A DNA stretch of 64,000 nt from Tricholoma matsutake (taxonomy: Eukaryota > Basidiomycota > Agaricomycetes > Agaricales > Tricholomataceae), in assembly GCA_026075535.2 (NCBI GenBank), contig AP026544.2:7440001-7504000 (forward strand). The letters are read 5' to 3'. The translations under genes were made by a program, and so were the position numbers. This document shows positions 11,146 to 22,229 of the stretch, one piece after another. The first letter of the stretch is position 1; every line of letters begins with the position of its first letter. The notes below the pieces were generated by a model. The model saw nothing but the letters and a program-made list of their open reading frames with translations. It was not told the DNA's origin and ran no database searches.

Positions 11146-11240
11146 CTAGTTGACAATGGCTGCAGCATTACTGCCACCACTTTAGATATATTTAGAATTA
11201 TAATAAATTATTAATGTCGTAGGGTTCATTTCACTCAGGA

Positions 11241-11744
11241 GTGCCGCCACATCACAACTACCACCCCCTCTTGCTCGCAAATGCAAGGTGGGGGTGTTTC
11301 TTGGTCTGTTTCTCTCGCAATGGCCACAACATCACGACTACCACCCCCCCTCACTCACAAACACGAGGTGGGGTCGTTTTCTGTGCATTTCACTCAGGAG
11401 TGCTGCCACATCACCACTACCACCCTCTCTCACTCGCAAATGCAAGTTGGGGGTGGTTCTTCATCTGTTTCTCTCACAACAGCTGCCAAGTCACGACTAC
11501 CACCCCCTCTCACTCACAAATGCGAGGTGGGGGTGTTTCTTGGTCTGTTTCTCTCGCAATGGCTGCCACATCACCTCCACCACCCCCCCTCGCTCGCAAA
11601 CATGAGGTGGGGGTAGTTTGCTAACTCATGATGGCTGGTACATCACTGCTACCACCCCCCCTCACTCGCAATTGTGAGTTGGGGGTGGTTCTTCATTGTA
11701 TTTAGATATATTTAGAATTATAATAAATTATTAATGTCATACCC
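11241..11744. repeat. About 80-bp hairpin-satellite array, 6 units, plus tail
   Basis: Six head-to-tail units: GCCACATCAC, then ACCACCCCC, a palindromic core CTCACTCGCAAATGCGAG, GTGGGGGTG, then GTCTGTTTCTCTCGCAATGG. The complementary C-run and G-run make each unit a long stem. The last unit ends in the AT-rich tail shared with 2340-2384 and 42240-42278. Open frames here only mirror the repeats. Confidence 0.8.
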
Positions 11745-12480
11745 ATAGGTTTCGACAAAAACCCCCCCGTACCCATGGTAAAACCACACCCATAACCATA
11801 ATGGGTATGGTGTTCATGGGTACAGGTATGGGTACACAAAATTATACCCAGGATTACCCGAGTCACACCCTACTTAGCAATAACATTCCTCACACATTTC
11901 CCATGATATTGTTGCTTTGACCACCACCTTTCCATATGGGTCTATGGATATTTGTTTATTCCTGGAGAATGAACAATCCCTGCTTGAGAATGACCAACAA
12001 GCTGATTCATGTTATCACATTGCCCTTACCACTCACACCAAACCCAATAAATTGACCAACATGGTAACTTGTGGAAACCCTGTCTGTAAAAGGACTGGGC
12101 ATACAACAGAGTATTGAATTATTGAGGAAACTAGGGCTGCCCATAAGTTGGCACTTGAGAAGAAGACTCCAAGTTCCAGCATCTCCAAAATCCTGATCAC
12201 AGTGAAAGATGTTAACAGATGTGCATTTACAGTTATGGTGGATTCTGAAACTACCTCCCTTTCCCCTCCCCACCCAGAGTTTGCTGGCCTCACTTGTAAC
12301 CCCATTCCCATTGCAACTATTGATGAGGCAGAATATGATGGATGGGTTGTCATTGAGGAGGAGCCAATTGCTACTGTTGATTGGAACTAGTACACTTCCA
12401 TACCAGTTGACAACACATTTGCTGCTGAACCCCTTAACCAAACTCATCTGTAAATGAAGCCAACCTTCTTCCAACTCATC
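11745..12480 (+). pseudogene. Captured copia gag/zinc-knuckle fragment
   Basis: The start shares the GTCATACC...CCATAATGGGTATGGTGTTC sequence of 2385 and 42279. Coding remnants 11929-12390 parallel copia 36830-37320: DICLFLENEQSLLEN, a zinc knuckle CGNPVCKRTGH with EYC expected but a stop after EY, ITVKDVNRCAFTVMVDSE, and EAEYDGWVVIEEE ... VDWN. Stops TGA and TAG interrupt it and no pol follows. Confidence 0.6.
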
Positions 12481-12489
12481 CATCACATA

Positions 12490-13921
12490 GTCCTTGTGAG
12501 TGCAAATTTAGCCCACATGGCAAATCTGGCTATTCCTCTGCAAAGTGGCAAGTATTATAACTTATTCTGATGGAATCAACAATATACAAGTGTTGCAAGC
12601 TAGGCTAAGCACCAATGACTTCACTGATGATGCAGAGAAGTATTTTGAGCAAGATTATAACTTTGAGGTTCAGTATCACAATCTATTGGCCAGAAAGTAT
12701 TTTTTCTTCCTTTGTGCGGCATGAAATCTGATGATGTGAATTGGCCTTACTAGGAAAATGGCTGGTGATTCAAGATTACAGGATGCCAAGTGTCAACCAT
12801 GTACAAAGCAGAATGCAGGCTCTCCCAGGAGTGATGTGTATCATACCTGAAGGTACTCTGGGTGCATGGTAAACATCCACCACTCATGTAAAGTATACCC
12901 TGATCCATTTTCATCTCTACAGGCCAGGAGATAATTCTGATCAATGCACAAATTGGAGAACCCCAATTTGTGTCATTCTCCATATCACATGACCAGTGCA
13001 GCCGTTGAGCCTGTACTCGGTATCAACAGAGGCAGATAGAAAAATAGAACTAAAAATCAGAAAGAATTAATAGATCCTTTCCCTCATGAGTTGTATTGTT
13101 AGAAACACATGATTTGGGTTGGGAATTCTTCACAATTAGCCACCAATGAATTATGCATTTTTGTGCCCTTGAAATAGACAATAAGCCAGTAACAAGTACT
13201 TTTGCTGAACAAGTGGATCGATTCCTTCTAGAAATATATCATGACACATATTGCAATGTATGGTACAGGCAAAGTCTAAGCCTAGCCTTCTCAGAACTAT
13301 ATGGTTGGGATTCATGCTTGTAGAAGCTAGCAATTGCCTAGAATTCTGTAGTTACATTTAATTACTATGCACCTGGTGTGTATTATACCACAACTTAGTT
13401 GGGACCTTCCTGGTAGAGGCTGTGTGGCCCCCTTTCCAGCACTTTTTATAGTAAAACATAATTGTGTGCAGATCATTGAGGGGTAGTCATGACTTTGAGC
13501 ACAGTTAAGTTGATGTCATCTTTGGATCACAGCAGGGGATATTGAAATAAAGACATTGGAAGTGAGTTACATATCATTTTTTGGAGGATAGAACTGTGAA
13601 TCAAAAGTGTGGAGCAATAAGTTGAATAACATTAGTGAATGGCTAATAACTGGCAGATAACTTGTGGCAGTCCTACTGCTGCTCAATAACATTACCTCAG
13701 TTTGCTTGGCTCACAGTGAGTCACAGCAGTCAAAATGCTTTTTTGAAAAGGCATAGAGATCATGTTATTACTGTACTATTCACATATAAAACAACATAGC
13801 AATAGAGACAGAGCTACATCTAAGGGAGATGAAAGTTATTATATGCCTGGCAATTGCCATGGCTAATGACACCCAGCAGAGTGATTGGTAAGCTGTATCT
13901 TTGGCCTTCAAATTTTATCAA
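12490..13921. other. No recognisable gene or repeat
   Basis: Moderately AT-rich, CpG-poor DNA with only short open frames (at most about 77 codons). No domain, LTR or terminal repeat is recognised. It continues after the hAT elements at 15218-15942 and 16777-16903, so this may be old host intergenic DNA or a very decayed element. Confidence 0.5.
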
Positions 13922-13929
13922 ATCATGTG

Positions 13930-15209
13930 TAGTGATGTGTAAGGCCTGTTAAACAGAAAATATGACCAGACTGGGGATTGAACCCAGGCCCTCCTGGACA
14001 TATACCAGATGCTCTGACCAACTGAGCTATCAGGTCTTATAGGGTTCAACAGAACAAGGATACCATATAACCAGACACAGATTGCTATCACTATCACATC
14101 ACATTTTAGTGTGTGTGTGTGTGCAAACTATGGTCTGTTAAGTACTGATTAAGCAGTGACAGATTATATAATCCAACAAGGCCCAGCCCAAAGCCCTTAA
14201 GCCCCAGCTGCTGAGCCAAGCCAAGCCTTAGAGGAGGCTTGGTAGGGCCTAGGGCTTGGCTCAATGTTTCTGAAGCCTGAGCTGAGCCCTCAAGCCCTGG
14301 CTTGGTGGCTGTGATTCACCAGCGCTGCATTGTGCACTTCTCGACTCCTCTTCTCATGAATTGGAAGCTCCTGTGGCACAGCAGTAAGCAAATGCCTAAT
14401 GTCTAGCTTACCAGGAGCTGCACAGATGATGTAGGAGTTAGGGAGCTGGGATAGGCAGGTGTGCATGATTGCACTGAGGGTGAGTACTGTCTGAATCCAA
14501 GCTTGTGAATGAGGGTGTTAACTTGATCAATGGGGTCAGCCAAAAAAGGAACATATTTGGTGAATACATGCCTTGTGGCTGTCCTGCCAGGCAGATCTCC
14601 CCAAACATCATATGAATCACCAGAAGCGGTGTATACAATTCAAGCTCATCTGAATCAAACCTGGGCCCTTGCAGTTGAGATCAAGAAAATTTTGTTGTCA
14701 GGGTATGTCAAAAGTGGTATGTTAAAAGCAATGATCTAAAGTAAGAAGAAAAAAAAGTATTAATATCATAAGTAGAAAGAAGAGCCCACATTGCAACTAT
14801 GCTGAGCAGAACAATGAGAGGCATGTCAAACAAATTGTGTGTCATTGATCGATGTTGGCAGCAAGTTCCAGACAATGTTGAACACTGCAACTTCAAGTTC
14901 ATACCAAAACTTAGACTTGTCATCCCACTCCCTCTTATATACATGAGCCTATACATATGCTATACATCAATGCTTGCTCATGTACTAGGGATCAACTATG
15001 GTAAGTCTGTCAGACTTAGTTTTAACTGACTTTTCAAGGTATTTTTACCATTATATTTATATCCTCTATGAGATTTTCAGATTCCCTACTCAAGCCGCAG
15101 CCTAAGCCTGAGCCAAGCCTGAGCCAAGCCAAGCCTGCTACTAGGGCCTGGCTCATGATGTATTGAAGCCTGAGCCTGCTCAAGCTGAGCCAGGCCCTGC
15201 ACATCACTA
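13930..15209. mobile_element. hAT-type non-autonomous element (1,280 bp)
   Basis: It starts TAGTGATGTGTAAGGCC and ends CACATCACTA, with a perfect 8-bp target duplication ATCATGTG (13922-13929 and 15210-15217). The TAGTGATG terminus and 8-bp duplication are hAT hallmarks. Subterminal regions (14180-14300, 15090-15205) are rich in AGCCAAGCC/GGCTTGGCT words in inverted arrangement, typical of transposase-binding arrays. A tRNA-like module lies 34 bp inside the left end. No transposase is seen. A (GT)n run lies near 14110. Confidence 0.85.
13964..14036 (-). other. tRNA-like module in hAT element
   Basis: 73 nt. The minus strand has an A box TAGCTCAGTTGG with D-stem GCTC/GAGC, a perfect T-arm CTGGG/CCCAG with TTCAATC loop, a paired anticodon stem TCTGG/CCAGG, and an acceptor stem with one mismatch. 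The anticodon loop TATATGT lacks the conserved T33, so a working tRNA is unlikely although the fold is nearly complete. It reads outward across the left end of its host element. Confidence 0.6.
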
Positions 15210-15217
15210 ATCATGTG

Positions 15218-15942
15218 TGCACATTTGACCATGTGCTATTGCCAAGGCCATGCATTTTGTAGATTTTGAATTTGAATTTTGGTTACAAATGCACTGGCCT
15301 GTGCTTCAGAATCATAAACATTGTTTTCAGTCATCTGGAATTGCCATCATCCCACAATTGGCTTGGAACAGAAGGATGTCAATGTCTCCCTCACCATCAA
15401 CTATTGACAAATCCTCTCATCCTTCACCTCACCAACTGTGCTGCAATGGGGACTACCCAGAGCTTCATAGAAGCCACACATTTTGATGCAACTTCTATAG
15501 AGAAGTTTTCTTGTAACATGTTCTCAATCCCAAAACAATCTTGCTTACCTGCCTCATTCCCTCATCTTCACTCCTTTGCAATCTAATTATCAACCTGCCC
15601 AGAGAGCCTAAATGCCTCATTTCCATAAAAAGTAGTACTAAGGTACCCATGTCACATGGGGTTACTTTTTTGTGATGGTAAGACACCAAAAAAAGGTGAA
15701 AAATCTTCAGATTGCCTCTAGAACATGTTTAGATGGGTTTCATCCAATTTCAATCAATGTGAGAACTCTGAAGAAATATGTAAGGGTTTTGTATATTAAA
15801 TGACATCATGTGGGATGAAGTATTGACTAATAAATTCAACCATCAATGATTATGACTATGTACAGTACTGATTATCTATCTATATGCAACAATCTGCTAT
15901 GAAATATGTACTATAAAGTGAGTAGGTTTACAGGACATATGG
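15218..15942. other. No recognisable gene
   Basis: Continuation of the unrecognised DNA left of 13922. Short frames near 15250-15586 show no known domain. A fully palindromic stretch AGGTACCCATGTCACATGGGG lies near 15640. Confidence 0.45.
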
Positions 15943-15950
15943 AAGACGTT

Positions 15951-16768
15951 TAGTGTTTAAAGGTCCAGTCCAGTCCGGTTTTTGACTTCCAAATGGGGCA
16001 ACCAGCAACCGCAACCAGTCTAGAACCAACCTAGATATTGGAGGACTGCAACCAGACCCTTTAGGACTGGTCCTAATCGGTCCATGGACCAAAAAAAGAC
16101 TGGTTCGGACCAGTTTTTTGTCATAAAATTTATTGTGCCAAATAACCCATATGTATCTCAACAAATATGACCATCACCTCATATATATTATATTAATGGA
16201 TAGAGATTGTAATGCTACGTAGACCGATCCAACATTTAAGCAATTCTGTCAAGATTTGACAGAGATATGGCCAAAACCAAAAGGACATGCATTCAAGTTG
16301 CAGTTTGTAGTTTGTAATTTGTAGTTTGTAGTTGCACTCATTTAGGCTGTTGTATAAATAAAATCCCATGGTACAGATGATTAGGTGTGTTGTTGTTACT
16401 TTTATGATGCTATATAGCTGTACAAAAAAAATTATAGCTCAGGTAATAAGCAATGCAATCAAAGTTGTTCTGATACAACAAAATACTTGTACAAAAATGT
16501 TTTTGGTCATATCTCAACCAATTCTTGACCGTTTTTGATGATCCAGGGACCGAAAATAAAGGAAATATGTGTGGGAGAACAAGAGACCAGTTGCAACCGG
16601 TTTTAATCGGTTTTTCATTGGTCCTACTATATTTTTCAAAATGAAAGACCAGCAACTGGACTGAAAAAGACCGGTCCATAAATAGACCACTGGTCTGGTC
16701 CTAATCGGTCCAGTTCAGTTCAGTTTCGGTCTTTTTTTCAGTCCTACAGACTGGACCTTTAAACACTA
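15951..16768. mobile_element. hAT-type MITE (818 bp)
   Basis: Terminal inverted repeats TAGTGTTTAAAGGTCCAGTC and GACTGGACCTTTAAACACTA, with a perfect 8-bp target duplication AAGACGTT (15943-15950 and 16769-16776). The interior has further inverted words (GGTCCTAATCGGTCC, AAAAAAAGACTGGT). It has no coding capacity. It is the same family as 24478-25976 and 60856-61699. Confidence 0.93.
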
Positions 16769-16903
16769 AAGACGTTAGTAGAAATTAGCTTGGGGTCAAA
16801 TTATAGACCATTAGTTGAAGTTAGCTTTTTCAAGATCATTCATTGATGAATCTGGGAGTATGCAATGGCTGTGATACTTTGTTGCTGCCCATTCAGCCCT
16901 TTG

Positions 16904-17305
16904 TGTTAGGGCAACACCCACTTATTTGCTAGCTAAGACCATGTGGGTTCTCTCTACAAGAAGGGGGTGGGATGCATGGACATAATGGGGAAATTAATGG
17001 TTTTAATGCAAAGGGTTATTTATAGTTTAGTTGGCTGAGGAAGGCATTTCACACCATAACTGTAGGTGGAATACCTAAGAGAACACAACTGGGGTCCCCT
17101 AGGCATATATTTATGCTTATATACTATGTTACATATATTGTACATTGTTGCTACTGATGCGCATGTGCATGTATGTACATATTGACACATGTGAAATAAA
17201 ATTCTCATGCCTCGCACATGTAGCATAATTCAGTGTAATCCAATGTAATCCAATGTAGTAAAATAAAAAGGAAAATTTATTATGTAATAAGGCTGTTTCC
17301 TAACA
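16904..17305 (-). repeat. Gypsy-E 3' LTR
   Basis: In minus orientation it begins TGTTAGGAAACAGCC and ends GGGTGTTGCCCTAACA. It is directly preceded on that strand by a purine tract AAAAGGGGGGTAA, marking it as a 3' LTR. An inverted relative is at 18794-19220. Confidence 0.75.
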
Positions 17306-17309
17306 TTAC

Positions 17310-18550
17310 CCCCCTTTTATGCCTCAACTTCCAGGCAAGAAAATACAGTATTTGTCCACTCCATGAAATTTTGGTAAGGCCAGAATTTCATCCCCTCATA
17401 CACCATTCTTGCAATGCAGTGCGGAGTGTTTGGATTGCATTTAAAGAACTGGGCAATCACATTATGCACTTGTTTACAATTCTCCTTGGGTTCCCATGAA
17501 TTATTTTCATCAGTATAGTCTTTCTACTTAATTAAGAATTCCAATTTCTATTTTGTTGAAGGCAGGAATCTAGAATTTCTTTGACTACATATTCTGGAGC
17601 ACCTTCTATAGTTATTGGAGCTTGTGGAGTATTTTGTTGGCCAGGAATAGTATAGTGGGTGGGCGGTAGGGGCATAGGTGGGATACATTTATCTTGGGAT
17701 CAATCTTGCATGATGGGGGTCATTTTAGTACTACCACATTAGGCAAAATTACTGTAGAAATCACATATGGGCCAACTTGTTTCTCTGTGAGCTTCCTAGA
17801 AGGTCTTGGAATACTAAGGTCCTTGACTTAGCCATATCAAGTTACTGACATTGTACTCTGAAGGGGGGGCTCAAGTACGATCTACATGGCAACATCATGC
17901 TGTCACTAGTGCTGCTTCCACTTCTGTCTGTACCTTTTGCATCTTAGATATGAAGTCTTCTACCGATTGTACCTTGATCTCCCTTTGGTGTTCTATTCCC
18001 ATGTGGGGATGATGCCTGTAATTAGCAAAGAAGGGTGACATTTGGGTAGCTGAATGGAATCTATTATTGTGGGAAAATTTGGCAATTGCCAGCCATTTGG
18101 GCCAGCCAGTTTGTCAGTAGTTAACAAACATGTGTAGGTACTGCTCCAACTCCTGGTTTATTCTCTCTGTCTGCCCATCTGTCTGTGGGTGATATGCCAT
18201 AGATAATTTGGTTTGAATACCCAGTATGTTGTTCAATTCTCACATAAATACAGAAGCAAACTGTGGTCCATGATCAGAGATAACAGTATCAGGTAATCCA
18301 TGTAATTGCCATACCTGATTTAGGTAGAGGTGCACCAAGCCTAATGATGAGGTTTCCATAGTGGTACATAGGATAATATGGACCTCTTTGGTAAAGCAGT
18401 CACATACTATGAATATAGCATTGTACCCCTGAGCTTCAGGTAATCCTGCATTAAAATCTATAGATATATCTTGCCATGGTGCTTTTGGTATGGGTGTTAA
18501 ATCTTGAACTGGAATGGATTGAGACATCAGATTTCCAGTTGGACCTGGTT
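17310..18550 (-). pseudogene. Gypsy-E integrase and chromodomain remnant
   Basis: On the minus strand: PWQDISIDFNAGLP, a VISDHGPQFAS core motif, then [24 protein letters not shown] with the catalytic Glu, and a degraded chromodomain (APEYVVKEILDS) near the 3' LTR. Several stops and frameshifts follow 18240. RT, RNase H and the integrase zinc domain are missing, cut at about 18550 by a fragment of another LTR. Confidence 0.75.
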
Positions 18551-18559
18551 GATAGCTGT

Positions 18560-18793
18560 TGAAGTATAAAAGGAAGACAGAACAGGAAAGGGAATCCAGA
18601 ACAGAGTCCTCTTGGCATGATGTACCAAGTAAAAGGGAGCAGAAAGGACTTGGCTTCAACTTGTAAGAAGTTGCACCCTTCTCCTCATCAAGTGTCCTAA
18701 TTTCAAGACAAGGGTAAGGAGGGAGATATAAGATCCAGAGGGTTTCTGGGGGAGAATGAGGTAAAGTTTGAGGCAGACTTGGGAGAGGGTTTT
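18560..18793 (-). repeat. Gypsy-C-family LTR fragment
   Basis: The segment CAGAAAGGACTTGGCTTCAA to AGACAAGGGTAAGGAGG matches the LTR at 57750-57850 in the same orientation. It interrupts Gypsy-E integrase and abuts the LTR at 18794. No terminal TG/CA or target duplication can be assigned. Confidence 0.6.
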
Positions 18794-19220
18794 TGTTAGG
18801 AAACAGCCCCATTACCTAATAAATTTTCATTTTCATTTTATTATGTTGAATTACGCTACATTATGTGGAATTACACTAAATGATGCTGCATGCAACCTCT
18901 CTCCAAATGTTGATGGGTCACATGTCAATCAAACATTTCACGTGTGTCAATGTATATGCACATGTACATGCACATCAGTAGCAACAATGTACAATATATA
19001 TAACAAACCTTGAATACACACCTAGGGGACCCCAGTTGTGTTCTCTTAGGCATTCCACCTACACTTGTGGTGTGAAATGCCTTTCTCAACCAACCATTCT
19101 ATTAATAACCCATCACATCAAAACCATCAATTCCCCCATCATGTGTGTGGATCCTGCCCCCTTCTTGTAGAGAGAACCTGCATGGTCTTAGCTTAGCAGA
19201 TAGTGGGTGTTGCCCTAACA
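18794..19220 (+). repeat. LTR related to the Gypsy-E LTR, inverted
   Basis: Starts TGTTAGGAAACAGCC and ends GTTGCCCTAACA, 427 bp. It matches the minus-strand LTR at 16904-17305. The two do not bound one element, since an LTR pair must be in direct orientation. It may be a solo LTR or the 5' LTR of a second relative. The flanks (before 18794 and GAAGA after 19220) do not match as a target duplication. Confidence 0.65.
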
Positions 19221-19578
19221 GAAGAACACAACTTCCCATATCAGTGCGCCTTCTCTTACTTGCACATACATCATTGTTTCATTGTGCCACATCCAATTAC
19301 TCATTTTTTTGGCACAAGCTGGAAGTACTTGTGTATATGTAATCTACCTTTCTTTTGTAAGCTGATGCCAGGCCTTGCCTTACATTGTGACTGCCAGTAA
19401 TTGAGAGGCAGCACTCATCATTAGGACAGCTGCAACCAGCCAACCAATTGGATTTGGTTTAGTTATGATTTACATTACTCTATTCAGACAACTATTTTAG
19501 TTACAAGCTGAATTCAGTGATAACTCTGAGATCAGGCACCTTAGCTGAAGAAGTGATTCATCACAGATCTATCCATTA

Positions 19579-20660
19579 TGTCTGAACCATCAACTTCTAA
19601 TCCCAGTCCTGATCATGTTCCCACACCATCGCTAGAGGCAAAGATTGATGCACTTATGGCCACAATTGTCACAATTAGTGACAGTGTTGGCAGCATCACA
19701 GCCCAGGCAAGCAGAAGTACAGCCAGAGACAACAGTAGACAGAGATGAGGAGATGGTGGAGATGGTGGAGTGGGTGTTACAGGGTGATGTGCAGATGGTG
19801 GAGAAGTCCAAAAATAGAAAAGTGTGCTTACCTAAGTACACACCCCCACAAATCTTTGATGGTACCATGGAGAATACAAAATCATTCATCAGCTCTATAG
19901 TATTGTACATTCATGGGAGGAGGCCAGAGTTTCATACAGCTGAGTCTAGGATAATGTTTGCTCTCTCATACATCCAGGGGGGGAAAGCACAGTTATGGAG
20001 AAATGAGGCTATTAATCAAATTGCCACAGGAAATAAACCATTTGCAACTTTCAAGGAATTTTTGGAGAGATTGGAGGCACAGTTTGGGGATCCTAATCTG
20101 AAGGCAACAGCCAATGCCAAATTAAAAACCATGCACCAAGGTTCCCTAATGGTGGATGAATTTATTTTGCAGTTCAAAGTGAAGGCTTCACAGATGGACA
20201 TGGGAGAAGCCATGTTGGTAGAATTTTGAAAGCAGGATTAAATCCCTCTTTATTCAAGTCTATCTTCTGACTACCTTCTATGCCAGAGAAGTTGGATGAG
20301 TGGTATAATTGGGTGATGCACCTTGATCGGCAATACTGGCAGGAACAGGTGGAATTGAAGTTGATGTATAGAAGTAGTAAATTTGGAAGCTGTCAGGAGG
20401 AAAGTCCAAGAAAGTAAAGGCACCTCAGGTGCAAACTCTGAGGGCACAGCCACCAGCCATGGCAGTGACACCTATTGTTGTGGAGTCAGCAGCACCAGAT
20501 TCTATGGAGGTTGATCAAGTAGGGAGATGAGCCCCACTTAAATGTTTTAACTGTGGGCAGTTAGGACATTTCTACAAATTTCAGGCAGAAGAGAAAGATC
20601 AGGGAAGCTACAATTGAGGAAGTGAAGCAGGAGGAAGGCAGGCAGCAGAATTTTGCAGAA
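19579..20660 (+). pseudogene. Gypsy-F gag
   Basis: It opens MSEPSTSNPSPDHVP at 19579; the longest clear frame is 19645-20229. Gag features: PPQIFDGTMENTKSFISSI, FALSYIQGGKAQLW, FKEFLERLEAQFGDPN and MVDEFILQFKVKASQ. After a stop at 20229, a zinc knuckle CFNCGQLGHF near 20550 lacks the last Cys. Stops and shifts indicate an inactive copy. The 5' leader 19221-19578 shows no assignable primer-binding site. Confidence 0.75.
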
Positions 20661-20856
20661 GAGTCCTAGTGAAGGTTTCCCTATTGGTGACCCAGAACTG
20701 TTACAATGTACTAGCATCAGAGGAAACCCAGGGCAAACCAGAAAAGGAAATCGATGAGGACAACCATTGTGAATCATGTGATGAAGAAAATTGGCAAACA
20801 CTATTTCTGAAAACCCCTAAATTCTTTATGCTGCAAGAATTGAACCCAAAATCACC

Positions 20857-21309
20857 TTGACTGTAGGATTGAAGACAGTGGACATGCATGCAGCAATTGA
20901 TGTGGAAGTGTTGCTTGATAGTGGTGCTACAGGATTATTTATTAATCAGTCCTTAATTACTGGAAATGGTATTAGCATGCACAACCTATCACAATCTATA
21001 ATGGTGTACAATATTGATGGAATGATAAATCATGGAGGAACCATTAAGGAGGAGGTGACTATGGTACTACCATATCAGGGGCATCAGGAATGAGCCATAT
21101 TCAAAGTGTGCAATCTTTGGAAAACCAATCTAATAATAGGATGTCCATGGTTATGCAAGCATAATCCTGACATTGATTGCAAGACTGGGAAAGTACAAAT
21201 GACTCATTATCCTAGGGAATGTAATGTGTATGTGAAAAAGGTGAAAAGCAGAAGAAAGAAAAGAAGGAGAAAGAATGTCAAAGGAAGTATTCTGTTAGTG
21301 GAGGGATGA
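20857..21309 (+). pseudogene. Gypsy-F aspartic protease
   Basis: VLLDSGATGLFINQSL contains the intact catalytic DSG, followed by LIIGCPWLCKHNPDIDCKTG after a TGA at about 21091. A basic tail (KSRRKKRRRK) ends the frame. It leads into RT at 21314. Confidence 0.7.
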
Positions 21310-21313
21310 GGAT

Positions 21314-21717
21314 ATGCCAAATGGGAAAGTTCTGATCATGATCAAGAAAGAAGAGCAGAAGCAAACATTTAGAGCAATTTGTGGAGGACAGTTGTGGGTG
21401 GTGGAGTGGGTACCAAAAGAATATCATGAATATCTGTCAATCTTTCAGAAGAAGGAGTCTGAGCAAATGCTGGTGCAGAAACCATGGGATCATGTGATTG
21501 AGATGAAGCCAGGGTTTGTGCTGAAGAAGTTGAAGGTGTATCCATTATCTCTGAAGGAACAAGAAGAAATTGATGTGTTCCTAAATGAGCAATTACACAA
21601 GGGATACATACAACCTTCAAAATCCCCACAGATGTCACCAATATTCTTCATGCCAAAGAAAGATCAGAAAGAGGATGTGTACAGATTATAGGTATCTAAA
21701 TGAGTGGACAGTAAAAA
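21314..21717 (+). pseudogene. Gypsy-F RT N-terminal part, truncated
   Basis: VPKEYHEYLSIF, PWDHVIEMKPGF, VYPLSLKEQEEIDVFLNEQ, GYIQPSKSP and FFMPKKD form the standard start of gypsy RT. The match stops at about 21717, where the protease of a different gypsy family begins: an abrupt chimeric junction. Confidence 0.75.
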
Positions 21718-22229
21718 ATGTGTACGGAAAAAGCATGCCCAGTAACTTTTAATTCCATGATGTTCAAGGGAGTGGAACTTAACTACCCAGTTTATGAACC
21801 CAGAGCTGATGAAGCAGTTGCAGTGAACAGTATGCTTGACTGCGGTGCACATATCATTCTCATTGACAGTGTGCTTGTAGAAAAGCTAGGTTTACATTGT
21901 TTTCACCTTCATCATCCACTACCGATTTCTGTTGTGCTCAACAACTTGACTTTGTCTGGAAACTGCTTGTATGAATATGTCAAGATTGCACCTTATTCAG
22001 TATGGACTTCTCAAACTGTAAAGGTTGTTGTGACTCCAAACTTATGTGTACCGGTATTACTTGGACTGCCTTTCCTCACAATAAACTGTATTATTACTGA
22101 TTTTGAGAAGTGTATGGCTATTGATAAACATAATGACTACAATTTGCTAAACCCACTGGCTTGGAAGCACCATAAGAAAACAGTAGACCCAAAGCAAATT
22201 GTGGCAGCACTAAGAAAAACAAAAAGTTA
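21718..22229 (+). pseudogene. Gypsy-G protease region
   Basis: The frame of 170 codons includes NSMLDCGAHIILIDSVL (protease active site, with Cys for the usual Ser) and VVVTPNLCVPVLLGLPFLTINCI. It belongs to a different gypsy family from Gypsy-F, probably that of Gypsy-B. It begins abruptly at the junction. Confidence 0.65.

Noticed and set aside
11060..11744. CRISPR array
   Set aside because: Units are contiguous tandem repeats without unique spacers, in a eukaryotic transposon context.
12007..13333. Minus-strand ORFs of 60-159 codons
   Set aside because: They are shadows of copia remnants or lie in unrecognised DNA with no domain signal.
13964..14036. Functional tRNA gene
   Set aside because: Folds well but lacks T33 in the anticodon loop, has an acceptor mismatch and lies inside a transposon.
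16904..19220. Inverted TGTTAGG...CCCTAACA repeats as termini of one DNA transposon
   Set aside because: Each is an LTR with a gypsy integrase and purine tract pointing into the left one; the inverted pair reflects two different retroelement remnants.
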